64,000 nt of DNA from Muribaculaceae bacterium (GTDB lineage Bacteria; Bacteroidota; Bacteroidia; Bacteroidales; Muribaculaceae), in assembly GCA_017557665.1 (NCBI GenBank), contig JAFYYI010000088.1, forward strand, positions 1 to 64,000, read 5' to 3'. Under the pieces are notes generated by a model. It saw nothing but the letters and a program-made list of their open reading frames with translations, was not told the DNA's origin and searched no databases. A program made the position numbers and the translations under genes. This document shows, piece by piece, positions 54,966-62,784 of the stretch (within the stretch, counting starts at the first letter, position 1; each line of letters opens with the position of its first letter).

Positions 54966-55016
54966 GTCAACATTTCGGATGCGATCGACCTCATCAACAT
55001 CGTGCTGAACAACTGA
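54966..55016 (+). pseudogene. Orphan dockerin tail
   Basis: The bases translate as VNISDAIDLINIVLNN and then stop, the last half-repeat of a dockerin like those of the flanking C10 genes. No start or upstream coding sequence is attached, because it lies just past another gene's terminator. It is probably the 3' scar of a deleted tandem C10 gene. Confidence 0.75.
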
Positions 55017-55035
55017 TAAATAGCGATTTATTTAG

Positions 55036-55094
55036 ACAACTGATTATCCTGAAATGTCTGATTGTCAGATGATACAGAATAATCAGTTGTTTTT
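55036..55094 (+). terminator. Terminator behind the orphan dockerin tail
   Basis: ACAACTGATTAT (55036-55047) pairs perfectly with ATAATCAGTTGT (55079-55090), with a nested TCTGA/TCAGA hairpin and a T run. Confidence 0.8.
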
Positions 55095-55239
55095 ATCTGC
55101 AGGGTGTCTCTTGGCGGTGATGGCTGTTTGATGAGATGAAATGCCGTGGCACAATGGGGGTATTTGTTTTTGTATATTTGGGCTATTTTATGGGTCTCAT
55201 TTTTTTGGTTAAATTTTACAATCTTTTAGCTATTAAAAA

Positions 55240-55270
55240 TTGCAGATTTACTGAATTTGGTGTAATTTTG
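55240..55270 (+). promoter_or_regulatory. Promoter of the third tandem C10 gene
   Basis: TTG (55240-55242) is followed after 20 nt by TAATTTTG (55263-55270). Confidence 0.7.
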
Positions 55271-55366
55271 CACGCATTTTAAATCGTGGTTGTTGCTTGC
55301 AATTGCGTTTGATGTGATATCAATAATAAAAAATTAAGAGAATATTCACTTAATAACCAATAATTT

Positions 55367-57781
55367 ATGAGAAGAATTTTATTATTAGTCACTGTCTTGT
55401 TTGCTGCTATCCAGTTGTCGGCAGCACCTGTGGATTTGGCATCAGCTCAGGCCAAAGCACAGCAGTTTGTACAACAGAATGCCGATAGAGGTATGTTGCG
55501 TGCTCCCATCGTTGGAGAAATGAAGTTGGTTCACATCGAGCGTAACTCAAAGCTTGGCGATCGTGCCGTGTTCTATATTTTCAATTCCCAAAATGGATAC
55601 GTGATGGTTGCTGGTGATGACCGTGCAGAACCGATTCTGGGTTATGGCGATTATCCCTTGAACATCAATACCATCCCCTGCAACATGAGGGCTTTGTTCG
55701 ATATGTTGAAGGAGCAGATTGAGTTCCTGCAGGCCCACGAGGACTTTAAGGTGCCCACTCCGTCACTGAACGCTCCGGCTCGCATCGAGAGTGTTGCTCC
55801 GCTGCTGACGGCCCTTTGGGACCAGGAGGCTCCCTACTGGAACCAGTGCAAGATTAATGGCTACCAGTGCTATACGGGTTGCCCCGCAACCTCGGCTGCA
55901 ATGGTCTTCCATTACTGGAAATATCCTGATTTTGAGACTCCCGAAGTACCTGCCTACAGATGTGAATTGAGCACGGGTTACTATTCAACCACTTATGTGA
56001 ATGTTGATGCATTGCCTCCTGTTACCTTTGATTGGGAAAATATGCGTGACAATTACGTCAGCGGTTATAACTCAACCCAGGCTAATGCTGTTGCCACCCT
56101 GATGCGCTACATTGGTCAGGCCGAGCACATGGCCTATGGTACCAGTTCAGCTGGCGGTAGTGGTGTCGATGCCGATAGTGTGAGCCTGATTGCTAATGCT
56201 TTCAAGCTCTTCGGTTATGACGAGGAAACTGTGCGCGTGGTGAAGAAGACCAGCGCCTACAGCGGCGGAACCACGCTGTACACCGATGCTGAGTGGGCCG
56301 CTCTGATGCAAGAGGAACTTGCCGAGGGTCGTCCCATTGTCTTCTGTGCAATCTCGAGTGGCTGGTTTGGCGGTGGCCATGCCTTCAATGTGGATGGTTA
56401 TAATGCCAACACCAACAGATATCATATCAACTTCGGTTGGAGTGGAGAAGGCAACGACTACTATGCCCTCAACTCTTTCGACGGATACAACCAGTATCAG
56501 CAGATGGTTATTGGTATCCAGCCTCCGTTGACCAACCCGCGTCTCAAGACTGATGTCACCAGCTTGTCGATGGAGTGCTTCAAGAACCAGACCGCTTCGT
56601 CGCAGTTCAAGCTCACCGGCCGCAACCTGGAGGGCAATGTGACCCTGCAACTGGTTGATGAGAACAACGTGTTCAGCATTGATCACACCACGTTGACCCC
56701 TGATGGCGACAACAGACTGACCGAGACCATCAATGTAACCTATTCTCCCAAGGCCGAGGGCGAGTACACCGCTAAGGTGATTGTGAGCACCTCGGGTGTT
56801 GAGGACTTTGAAATCACGCTGTCGGGTGTCTCGGTTTATGAACTGTATCGCCCTGTGATGCTCGATGTTGATCAGGAATCGATTACCGCAACCTCGTTCC
56901 GTGCCGATTGGTCTGACGCCACTCCCGTCGAGAACGTGACCAGCTACACCCTTGAGGTGAAGCCCAAGCCCGATGTGAACCTCCTTACCGAAGCCGACTG
57001 GAGCAATGTGCCTGATGACGACAATGACCACTCTGCTGATGTAGCCAACTACCTGCCTGAGGGCTGGACCTTCTCGGGTTCAAGGTTCTATCTGGATGGT
57101 GGATTCATTTCGGCTCCCCGCAACTCTCTCATCACTGCCAATTGTGATTTGGCCGGATATAATAAGGTGAGCGTTATTGTCAGGGCCATGTCCTACACTC
57201 AGTCTTCCAACACAACCTTGACGGTAACTGTTGGTGATGACTCACGCACGCTGATGCTGGCCAGGGAGGTCAAGAACTACCTGTTAGTGTTTGACGTATC
57301 CGAGAATACGCCCGTTATATTCAAGTGCGGTAATTACCCCGAAATCCAGAGCATCAAGATTTACGGTGGTGAAATTGAGGATCCCGAACCCTTCATGTTC
57401 AGGGCACCGCTCAAGGTGGACGAAGAGGACATTCACCTGATTGAGGGTATCACCCCCGACAAGTTCTACACCGTAACCGGACTCCAACCCGCCACGGCTT
57501 ACCTCTATCGCGTGAAAGCGTTCTATGTGAACGGCACCGAGAGCAGTTGGAGTAACATCAAGGAAGTGGTGCTCAAGGAGCAGAGTGACTTCGTGAAGGG
57601 CGATATCAATGGTGACAACATGGTGAACATCTCTGATATCATTGATTTGATCAATTACATGACTTATCTGGATGAAACAGGCATCAATCTTGAGGCTTGC
57701 GACTGCAATGGAGATGGCGAGGTGAACATCTCGGATGCCACAGCTTTGATTACCTTTGTACTCAACGGCCAGTGGAGATAA
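55367..57781 (+). CDS. C10-family cysteine protease with dockerin, tandem 3
   Basis: An 804-residue secreted zymogen, paralogous to tandem 2. Signal peptide (about 1-20), prodomain, catalytic Cys172 (CYTGCPATSAAM), His338 (GGHAFNVDGY) and an intact HINFGWSG loop. The C-terminal half has the same domain order as tandem 2 (DATPVENVTSYTLEV, a jelly-roll-like region, a fibronectin-like segment with YVNGTESSWSN). It ends in two dockerin-like repeats (GDINGDNMVNISDIIDLI, CDCNGDGEVNISDATALI). It has its own promoter and about 95 nt of leader. Confidence 0.88.
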   Translation: MRRILLLVTVLFAAIQLSAAPVDLASAQAKAQQFVQQNADRGMLRAPIVGEMKLVHIERNSKLGDRAVFYIFNSQNGYVMVAGDDRAEPILGYGDYPLNINTIPCNMRALFDMLKEQIEFLQAHEDFKVPTPSLNAPARIESVAPLLTALWDQEAPYWNQCKINGYQCYTGCPATSAAMVFHYWKYPDFETPEVPAYRCELSTGYYSTTYVNVDALPPVTFDWENMRDNYVSGYNSTQANAVATLMRYIGQAEHMAYGTSSAGGSGVDADSVSLIANAFKLFGYDEETVRVVKKTSAYSGGTTLYTDAEWAALMQEELAEGRPIVFCAISSGWFGGGHAFNVDGYNANTNRYHINFGWSGEGNDYYALNSFDGYNQYQQMVIGIQPPLTNPRLKTDVTSLSMECFKNQTASSQFKLTGRNLEGNVTLQLVDENNVFSIDHTTLTPDGDNRLTETINVTYSPKAEGEYTAKVIVSTSGVEDFEITLSGVSVYELYRPVMLDVDQESITATSFRADWSDATPVENVTSYTLEVKPKPDVNLLTEADWSNVPDDDNDHSADVANYLPEGWTFSGSRFYLDGGFISAPRNSLITANCDLAGYNKVSVIVRAMSYTQSSNTTLTVTVGDDSRTLMLAREVKNYLLVFDVSENTPVIFKCGNYPEIQSIKIYGGEIEDPEPFMFRAPLKVDEEDIHLIEGITPDKFYTVTGLQPATAYLYRVKAFYVNGTESSWSNIKEVVLKEQSDFVKGDINGDNMVNISDIIDLINYMTYLDETGINLEACDCNGDGEVNISDATALITFVLNGQWR

Positions 57782-57806
57782 CCCCTGTCTGAATTGAAAC
57801 TTTTCT

Positions 57807-57840
57807 GAAACCGTGCCAGAGACCCCTCTGGCGCGGTTTC
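57807..57840 (+). terminator. Terminator hairpin after tandem C10 gene 3
   Basis: GAAACCGTGCCAGAG pairs with CTCTGGCGCGGTTTC around a 4-nt loop, with one wobble. The T tract is short. Confidence 0.7.
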
Positions 57841-57850
57841 TGTTGATAAC

Positions 57851-58009
57851 ACCCTCCCCTTCCGTCATCCGTGCCGTTCCAGTATTGCGAGATCCCCTCT
57901 CGCACCCTCCCCCTCCGTTGTCCCTGCCGTTCTTGTATTGCGAGATATCATCTCGCACCCATCCTCTCCGTCGTCCGTGCCGTTCCAGTATTGCGAGATA
58001 CCATCTCGC
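57851..58009. repeat. Three tandem 53-bp repeats with internal hairpins
   Basis: Units at 57851-57903, 57904-57956 and 57957-58009 are each 53 bp and differ at a few positions. Each carries a TGCGAGA/TCTCGCA hairpin near its end. A truncated fourth unit starts at 58010. Confidence 0.88.
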
Positions 58010-58102
58010 ACCCATCGTCATCCATGGAGTGTTCCCGATGCAAGTGAAACCCTTAGAACTTGGGAAAAATTAGCCAACTTGGGAAAATTTTCATTAAAAT
58101 AT

Positions 58103-58133
58103 TTTGCCATGTCATGGAGTGTTTTTACCTTTG
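58103..58133 (+). promoter_or_regulatory. Promoter of the polysaccharide operon
   Basis: TTTG (58103-58106) is followed after 19 nt by TACCTTTG (58126-58133), a full match. Transcription would begin near 58138 and give a leader of about 150 nt. Confidence 0.75.
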
Positions 58134-58147
58134 TTGCGATAAGACCA

Positions 58148-58203
58148 GTCCTGCCAATGGCGGGACAGAAGATTGTAATACAGAAAAAATGAACTCATTT
58201 TTT
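58148..58203 (+). promoter_or_regulatory. Paired hairpins in the UpxY leader
   Basis: GTCCTGCC-aat-GGCGGGAC (58148-58166, one wobble) is followed by a perfect AT-rich hairpin AAAAAATGA-ac-TCATTTTTT (58184-58203). They could form an attenuator or the recognition site for UpxY-type antitermination. Confidence 0.45.
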
Positions 58204-58291
58204 CCCAAGTTGGTATATATACAACACTAAAATCCTGAGTGATAAGGAGTTATAAACCCCTCGTCACGACTTTGTTTTAGAGAATATCTTG

Positions 58292-59326
58292 ATGGAAGAC
58301 ACAATAGCCGTGTTATGGTATATTCTCAGCGCCAGGGACAGCATTGATAGTCTGGAAAAACAACTGGCGGCAGTCTCGGCCATGAGGGAACGTCGAGGCG
58401 AGCCCCCTGTGGAGTATTTCCTGCCCACCTGTGTCGAGCAGTCATCATTGTTCGGTAAACCCGCAATGAGGCGCAAAAAGCTGTTGGGCAATTACATCTT
58501 TGTGCGCGACACCTATAACCATATCTTGGAAATCAAGAGCATGGTGCCCTCGTTGTGGCTCTTGCCTCATCCCGACCGCGAACTTGAAGACAAACGCTTC
58601 ATGACCTTGAGCGATCGTGAAATGGACATTTTCAAGGCCATCGCTAACGCCTATGCCAACGAATTGCCGTGCTATCCCTTCGACATAGTGGATCTGGAGG
58701 AAGGCGACAAGGTTCAGATCGTCGGAGGCGAATTCGACGGCTTGTGCGGCACGTTGCAATGCAGCCAGGGACGCAATGGCGGTAAAGTGCTGATGACAAT
58801 CGGCAACGTTTTCTTGGTAGCCACGCCCGACATCAGCCCGCAGTACATCCGCATCCTGCAGTTCGGCAAAGGCAACCGGCATCCCTACCGCAAGTTCGAG
58901 GCCCAATTGCCACGGGCACTACAGGCGCTGACTCACTTGCGCGAGGGAGGCAACCGCAGCGACGGCACGACAGGTATCACGACCACTGATGCTGCTGCAA
59001 TGACAGTCTTTGTGGGCCGTTTTGAGCAACTGTCGCCAGCGACAATCAATATTGCCAGTCAGCATGCTACGCTCATGCTCATGAGCTATGTCGCCCTTCA
59101 GGACTCAGAGTCGGCACGTCGATGGCTCGACCGTTGCCGCCGCCTACTGCCTAAAATCAAGAGCGAAACCCAGCGTGCTTGGCAACTGGCATTCATGTTT
59201 GTAGCCACTGGCGATGATGACCTGCGCCGTCAATCCCAGGCTATCGTCGATACCTGGACCATCGCCCCCAACGACCGCAAGCGAGCCTTCATCGCCTCCA
59301 CCTTGAGGGAATTCTCTAAAACATAA
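58292..59326 (+). CDS. UpxY-family transcription antiterminator with C-terminal extension
   Basis: From ATG 58292 (a TTG three bases earlier is less likely) the product has 344 residues. A NusG N-terminal domain (about 5-115) includes WYILSARDS, YFLPTC and LLGNYIFVRDTYN. A KOW-like segment follows (about 135-165, EEGDKVQIVGGEFDGLCGTL). UpxY proteins of Bacteroides prevent premature termination in the leader of their own capsule operon. The last 140 residues are an added helical region, longer than I expect for the family. It is first in the polysaccharide locus. Confidence 0.87.
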   Translation: MEDTIAVLWYILSARDSIDSLEKQLAAVSAMRERRGEPPVEYFLPTCVEQSSLFGKPAMRRKKLLGNYIFVRDTYNHILEIKSMVPSLWLLPHPDRELEDKRFMTLSDREMDIFKAIANAYANELPCYPFDIVDLEEGDKVQIVGGEFDGLCGTLQCSQGRNGGKVLMTIGNVFLVATPDISPQYIRILQFGKGNRHPYRKFEAQLPRALQALTHLREGGNRSDGTTGITTTDAAAMTVFVGRFEQLSPATINIASQHATLMLMSYVALQDSESARRWLDRCRRLLPKIKSETQRAWQLAFMFVATGDDDLRRQSQAIVDTWTIAPNDRKRAFIASTLREFSKT

Positions 59327-59363
59327 TCGATAAGTTTCGTAAAGAATTTGAGATCACTATCAT

Positions 59364-60992
59364 ATGCCCAACGATTCTAACATAAATAAAGAATCAACGG
59401 ATCAGCCAATGCCTGAAAATCATCAGCTTTCCAGCGAAAAGCAAAAGGCACCCGAGAATGAGATTTTTAGCAATAAGCGCATTGCTAAAAATACGCTGGT
59501 GCTCTATATCCGCATGATTTTCATGACCTTGCTCAGTTTGTACACGAGCAGGGTGATTTTGCAGACGTTGGGTGTTGCCGACTATGGTGTATGGAGCGCT
59601 GTGGGAGGCGTGATTTCGATGATGGGCATATTGACCAAGTCGCTCTCAAAGTCCATCAGTCGTCACTTGACCTTTGAACTTGGCCGAGGCGATATGAAAA
59701 AGTTGAAAATGGTTTTTTCCACTTCAGTCAATGTTCAGCTTTTTATTGCTTTGGTGATCTTGCTTGTTGGTAGCACATTAGGATTTTGGTTCTTGAACAA
59801 TAAGATGAACATTCCTGATGGAAGACTTGACGCTGCAAACTGGGTTATGTGGAGTTGCATTATCAACTTCATGATAAGTTTAGTCAATGTTCCATACAGC
59901 GCGGCTATCGTTTCTCATGAGAAGATGTCGGTTTATGCTTATATGACAATCTTTGAGGCGATTCTGAATCTCTCGGTCGTTGGCGCATTGTATTTCTCGC
60001 CAATGGATAAACTTAAGACCTATGCCGTTCTTGCAGTATTCGCATCGATCATTGTGCGAGCGATATATATGATTTATTGCCGCAGGAAGTTTGAAGAGTG
60101 TAGATACCAGTTCGTCTTCAATGTTCCGATGTTAAAGGAATTGACAAGTTTTGCTGGATGGAACTTTTTTGGCGAGGGCGCATGGGTTTTTAATACCCAG
60201 GGCATTGACCTGCTGGTTAATATCTTCTTCGGTGTAACGTTGAATGCAGCCAGGGGCATTGCCGGTCAGGTGAATGCAATATCCACCAAGTTTGTGACTA
60301 ATTTCATGACGGCACTTGAACCGCAGATTACCAAGACTTATGCTGCAGGACACCTGCAGCAGATGCATCAGCTGGTATGCAGGGGGGCAAAGTTCTCATT
60401 TTTCTTGACAATACTATTTGCCATTCCTTTGGGATTTGAAGCTGAAAGATTGCTGAGAATCTGGTTAGGGACTGTACCTGATTATTCTGTCCTCTTTGTG
60501 AGGCTGACTTTCTTGTCGGCAATTACCACAGTGCTGGGTAACACGCTGGTTACAGCTCAGTTCGCCACAGGAAAGATTAAGAAATACCAGATTATCATGA
60601 CTATTTGTGGATTCTGGGTATTTCCGCTCACGTGGCTTGCATTTGAACTGGGTGGTGGACCGGCATGGTCATATATCATTTTCATCGCCGTCTATTTTGG
60701 ACTGATTTTTGTCCGTTTCTATTTGGTGAAGGACTTGATTCACATATCCTGGTCGATGTATCTCAAAGACGTGCTGCTCAAGTGTTTGGTGGTGTTGGTT
60801 ATAGCGGTCATCCCTCCGTTGGTCCTGATGTTGACGATGCCTTCATCCATCTTGAGATTTATCCTTGTCTGCCTGATCAGTTTCACCTCGAGCGGTTTGG
60901 TCATCTATTGGATTGGCATGAAACAGGATGAGCGAAAGGCGATAAAAGGCATGATTCAAGGATTCATCAGTAAAACAAAAACAAAGGCTTGA
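59364..60992 (+). CDS. Wzx-like polysaccharide flippase
   Basis: A 542-residue protein with a hydrophilic N-terminal tail of about 45 residues and then 12-14 membrane helices, matching oligosaccharide flippases of the MOP superfamily. Typical features are RVILQTLGVADYGVWSAVGGVISMM in the first helices and GWNFFGEGAWVFNTQGIDLLVN centrally. It should move lipid-linked repeat units across the inner membrane. It follows the UpxY gene by 37 nt. Confidence 0.88.
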   Translation: MPNDSNINKESTDQPMPENHQLSSEKQKAPENEIFSNKRIAKNTLVLYIRMIFMTLLSLYTSRVILQTLGVADYGVWSAVGGVISMMGILTKSLSKSISRHLTFELGRGDMKKLKMVFSTSVNVQLFIALVILLVGSTLGFWFLNNKMNIPDGRLDAANWVMWSCIINFMISLVNVPYSAAIVSHEKMSVYAYMTIFEAILNLSVVGALYFSPMDKLKTYAVLAVFASIIVRAIYMIYCRRKFEECRYQFVFNVPMLKELTSFAGWNFFGEGAWVFNTQGIDLLVNIFFGVTLNAARGIAGQVNAISTKFVTNFMTALEPQITKTYAAGHLQQMHQLVCRGAKFSFFLTILFAIPLGFEAERLLRIWLGTVPDYSVLFVRLTFLSAITTVLGNTLVTAQFATGKIKKYQIIMTICGFWVFPLTWLAFELGGGPAWSYIIFIAVYFGLIFVRFYLVKDLIHISWSMYLKDVLLKCLVVLVIAVIPPLVLMLTMPSSILRFILVCLISFTSSGLVIYWIGMKQDERKAIKGMIQGFISKTKTKA

Positions 60993-61009
60993 CAATAAGA
61001 GTTTTAGAT

Positions 61010-61849
61010 ATGGGAATGATAAAACAGATGATATCGAATTTTGTGGGTAGTAATAAAGCCTTTTATTACTCAAAGTGGCACAAAAAGACACCTGTGATTA
61101 TTCACGATGTCGGCTTTGGCCAAATACTGGAAAATAAACAGGCTATTATTACAGGCGGAACGAGTGGAATCGGCCTGGAAATAGCCCGTAAAATGATTGC
61201 CTGCGGTGCCACTGTCACAATTGTTGGCCGAGACCCTCAAAAAGCTCAAAAGGTCGCTCAAGAATTGGGTTGCGAGTATTTGTTGCTGGATTTAACCGAT
61301 ACTCACGATCTGATTAATAAAGTTACGGACTACATCAAGGACCGTAAGATAGATATTCTGGTGAATAGTGCAGGTGTTATTGATAAGGAGGCTTGGCTGG
61401 AGAAAACGCCCGAGAATTTCGATCTGGTCTTTAATACCAACCTCAAGGCAGCCTATTTCATGTCACAGACGATAGCCAAGCACATGCTTGAACACAAGAT
61501 TGAAGGTCACATCCTGAATGTCAGCTCTTCATCATCGATGAGGCCGGGGTGGGGCCCTTATCAGCTATCAAAGAGGGCAATGAACGGAATGACGTTAGGC
61601 TTTGCCGAGAAACTGGCACCGAGTGGCATTACTGTTAATGGACTGGCTCCCGGTGTGACCGTAACGCCCATGGCTTCCAAGTTCATGGATACCGATAATT
61701 TGGCCTATAACAATCCCTTGAAGCGTGCCGAGACACCTGAAGAAATTGCAAACTTGGCGGTTTTCCTGGTGAGCAACCTCGGTACAAGTATTGTTGGTGA
61801 TACGGTGATGATTACGGGCGGCTCCGGAATGTTCACTAACACGTATTGA
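61010..61849 (+). CDS. Short-chain dehydrogenase/reductase, copy 1
   Basis: From ATG 61010 the product has 279 residues. An N-terminal extension of about 43 residues is followed by the Rossmann motif TGGTSGIG, NSAG, and the catalytic Ser and YxxxK (YQLSK). The length and YxxxK motif are those of classical SDRs; the substrate is probably a sugar or sugar-linked intermediate of the polysaccharide. It lies 17 nt after the flippase and is paralogous to the next gene. Confidence 0.86.
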   Translation: MGMIKQMISNFVGSNKAFYYSKWHKKTPVIIHDVGFGQILENKQAIITGGTSGIGLEIARKMIACGATVTIVGRDPQKAQKVAQELGCEYLLLDLTDTHDLINKVTDYIKDRKIDILVNSAGVIDKEAWLEKTPENFDLVFNTNLKAAYFMSQTIAKHMLEHKIEGHILNVSSSSSMRPGWGPYQLSKRAMNGMTLGFAEKLAPSGITVNGLAPGVTVTPMASKFMDTDNLAYNNPLKRAETPEEIANLAVFLVSNLGTSIVGDTVMITGGSGMFTNTY

Positions 61850-61905
61850 TAAGATTGATGGCATTACGGCCACGATATGTTTGTGTATTTAATTAACTGA
61901 GAATC

Positions 61906-62718
61906 ATGTCAATAATTCGCACAATCAAGGATTTACTAAGGCAATCGCCAGTATATGCCAATATTTCTTATTTGTCGGCTAGCGATAAGCTGAAAGGCAA
62001 GCGCATTATTGTCACCGGTGGAACTGGTGGAATTGGGCAAGCTATGGCCAAGCGTTTTGTTGCTGAGGGCGCACAGGTCCTCATTGCAGGCCGTAATGAG
62101 GAGAAATTGGCCTCGATATCAAAAGAGCTGGGTTGTCTTGCATTGAAACTTGACGTGACACAAGTCGAGACGTTCACTGATTTCCTCAATAAGGCGATAG
62201 AACTGCTGGGTGGTGTTGATTGTCTGGTGAATAACGCGGGCATCTCTCTGCACGAAACTTTCCGTACTGTGACACCCGAGGGCTTTGATGCACAAGTCTC
62301 GACCAATCTGCGAGGTCCTTTTTTCTTGACTCAGGCCTATATAAATTATCTGAGAGAGCATGATTTTGGCGGGCAGATTTTGTTCATCTCATCAGAGTCA
62401 GGTGAGACAGCTGATGTTCGCCCTTATGGCATCACAAAGGCTGCGTTAAACAGTTTTGTTCAAGGTCTGGCATATTCCTATCTCAGGTATAAAATCAGAG
62501 TGAATGCCATTGCTCCAGGAATCACAGCAACCGCAATGACCGGATATGATCCCAATGATGATTTGATTAGCGCTTCTAATCAGATTGGGCGGATTTATCT
62601 GCCCGAAGAAGTCGCTGAACTGGCGGCCTTCCTCATTTCTGACGCTGCGGGCAGCATCTCGGGTCAGATTATTGCTTGCAACAATGGCAACAGCATCAAT
62701 GCGAGATGGAAACGATAA
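61906..62718 (+). CDS. Short-chain dehydrogenase/reductase, copy 2
   Basis: The 270-residue classical SDR has an N-terminal extension of about 32 residues, TGGTGGIG, NNAG, a catalytic Ser in ISSESGE and YGITK (YxxxK). Similar to the preceding gene in length and layout, so a tandem duplication with divergence is likely. The pair may make successive oxidation-reduction steps on the same precursor. It is 56 nt after copy 1. Confidence 0.86.
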   Translation: MSIIRTIKDLLRQSPVYANISYLSASDKLKGKRIIVTGGTGGIGQAMAKRFVAEGAQVLIAGRNEEKLASISKELGCLALKLDVTQVETFTDFLNKAIELLGGVDCLVNNAGISLHETFRTVTPEGFDAQVSTNLRGPFFLTQAYINYLREHDFGGQILFISSESGETADVRPYGITKAALNSFVQGLAYSYLRYKIRVNAIAPGITATAMTGYDPNDDLISASNQIGRIYLPEEVAELAAFLISDAAGSISGQIIACNNGNSINARWKR

Positions 62719-62784
62719 TGATCATTGTGTCGAAGTTGGGGCAAATGGTAATGATGACATCATGTTAGTTAGTCACAGGGTTGT

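Larger units (their letters stand above)
54893..55366 (+). other. Gap holding a terminator, an orphan dockerin tail, a second terminator and a promoter
   Basis: This 474-nt stretch contains no complete gene. In order it holds the terminator at 54916, a remnant of a dockerin coding end at 54966, another terminator at 55036, about 145 nt of AT-rich sequence with no feature I recognise, and the promoter at 55240 with a leader of about 95 nt. Confidence 0.7.
58074..58213. promoter_or_regulatory. Candidate invertible promoter segment
   Basis: CCAACTTGGGAAAA (58074-58087) has its exact reverse complement at 58200-58213. The 112 bp between them contain the consensus promoter at 58103-58133, which points to the UpxY gene. 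Bacteroides capsule promoters are known to invert between flanking inverted repeats of similar spacing. Inversion here is inferred. Confidence 0.55.
57782..58291 (+). other. Regulatory gap upstream of the polysaccharide locus
   Basis: This 510-nt stretch has no gene. In order it holds a terminator hairpin (57807), three tandem 53-bp repeats (57851-58009), two direct copies of AACTTGGGAAAA (58057, 58076), a consensus promoter (58103-58133), two hairpins (58148 and 58184), the inverted third copy (58200), and a leader running to the UpxY start. Confidence 0.75.

Noticed and set aside
41939..57781. Type IX secretion sorting domain on the C10 proteases
   Set aside because: The C-termini are dockerin-like calcium repeats ending a few residues after the second repeat. 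No typical beta-rich T9SS terminal domain or KxYVK-type motif was seen.
57851..58023. CRISPR array
   Set aside because: The units are contiguous 53-bp tandem copies with no unique spacers, and no cas genes are present.
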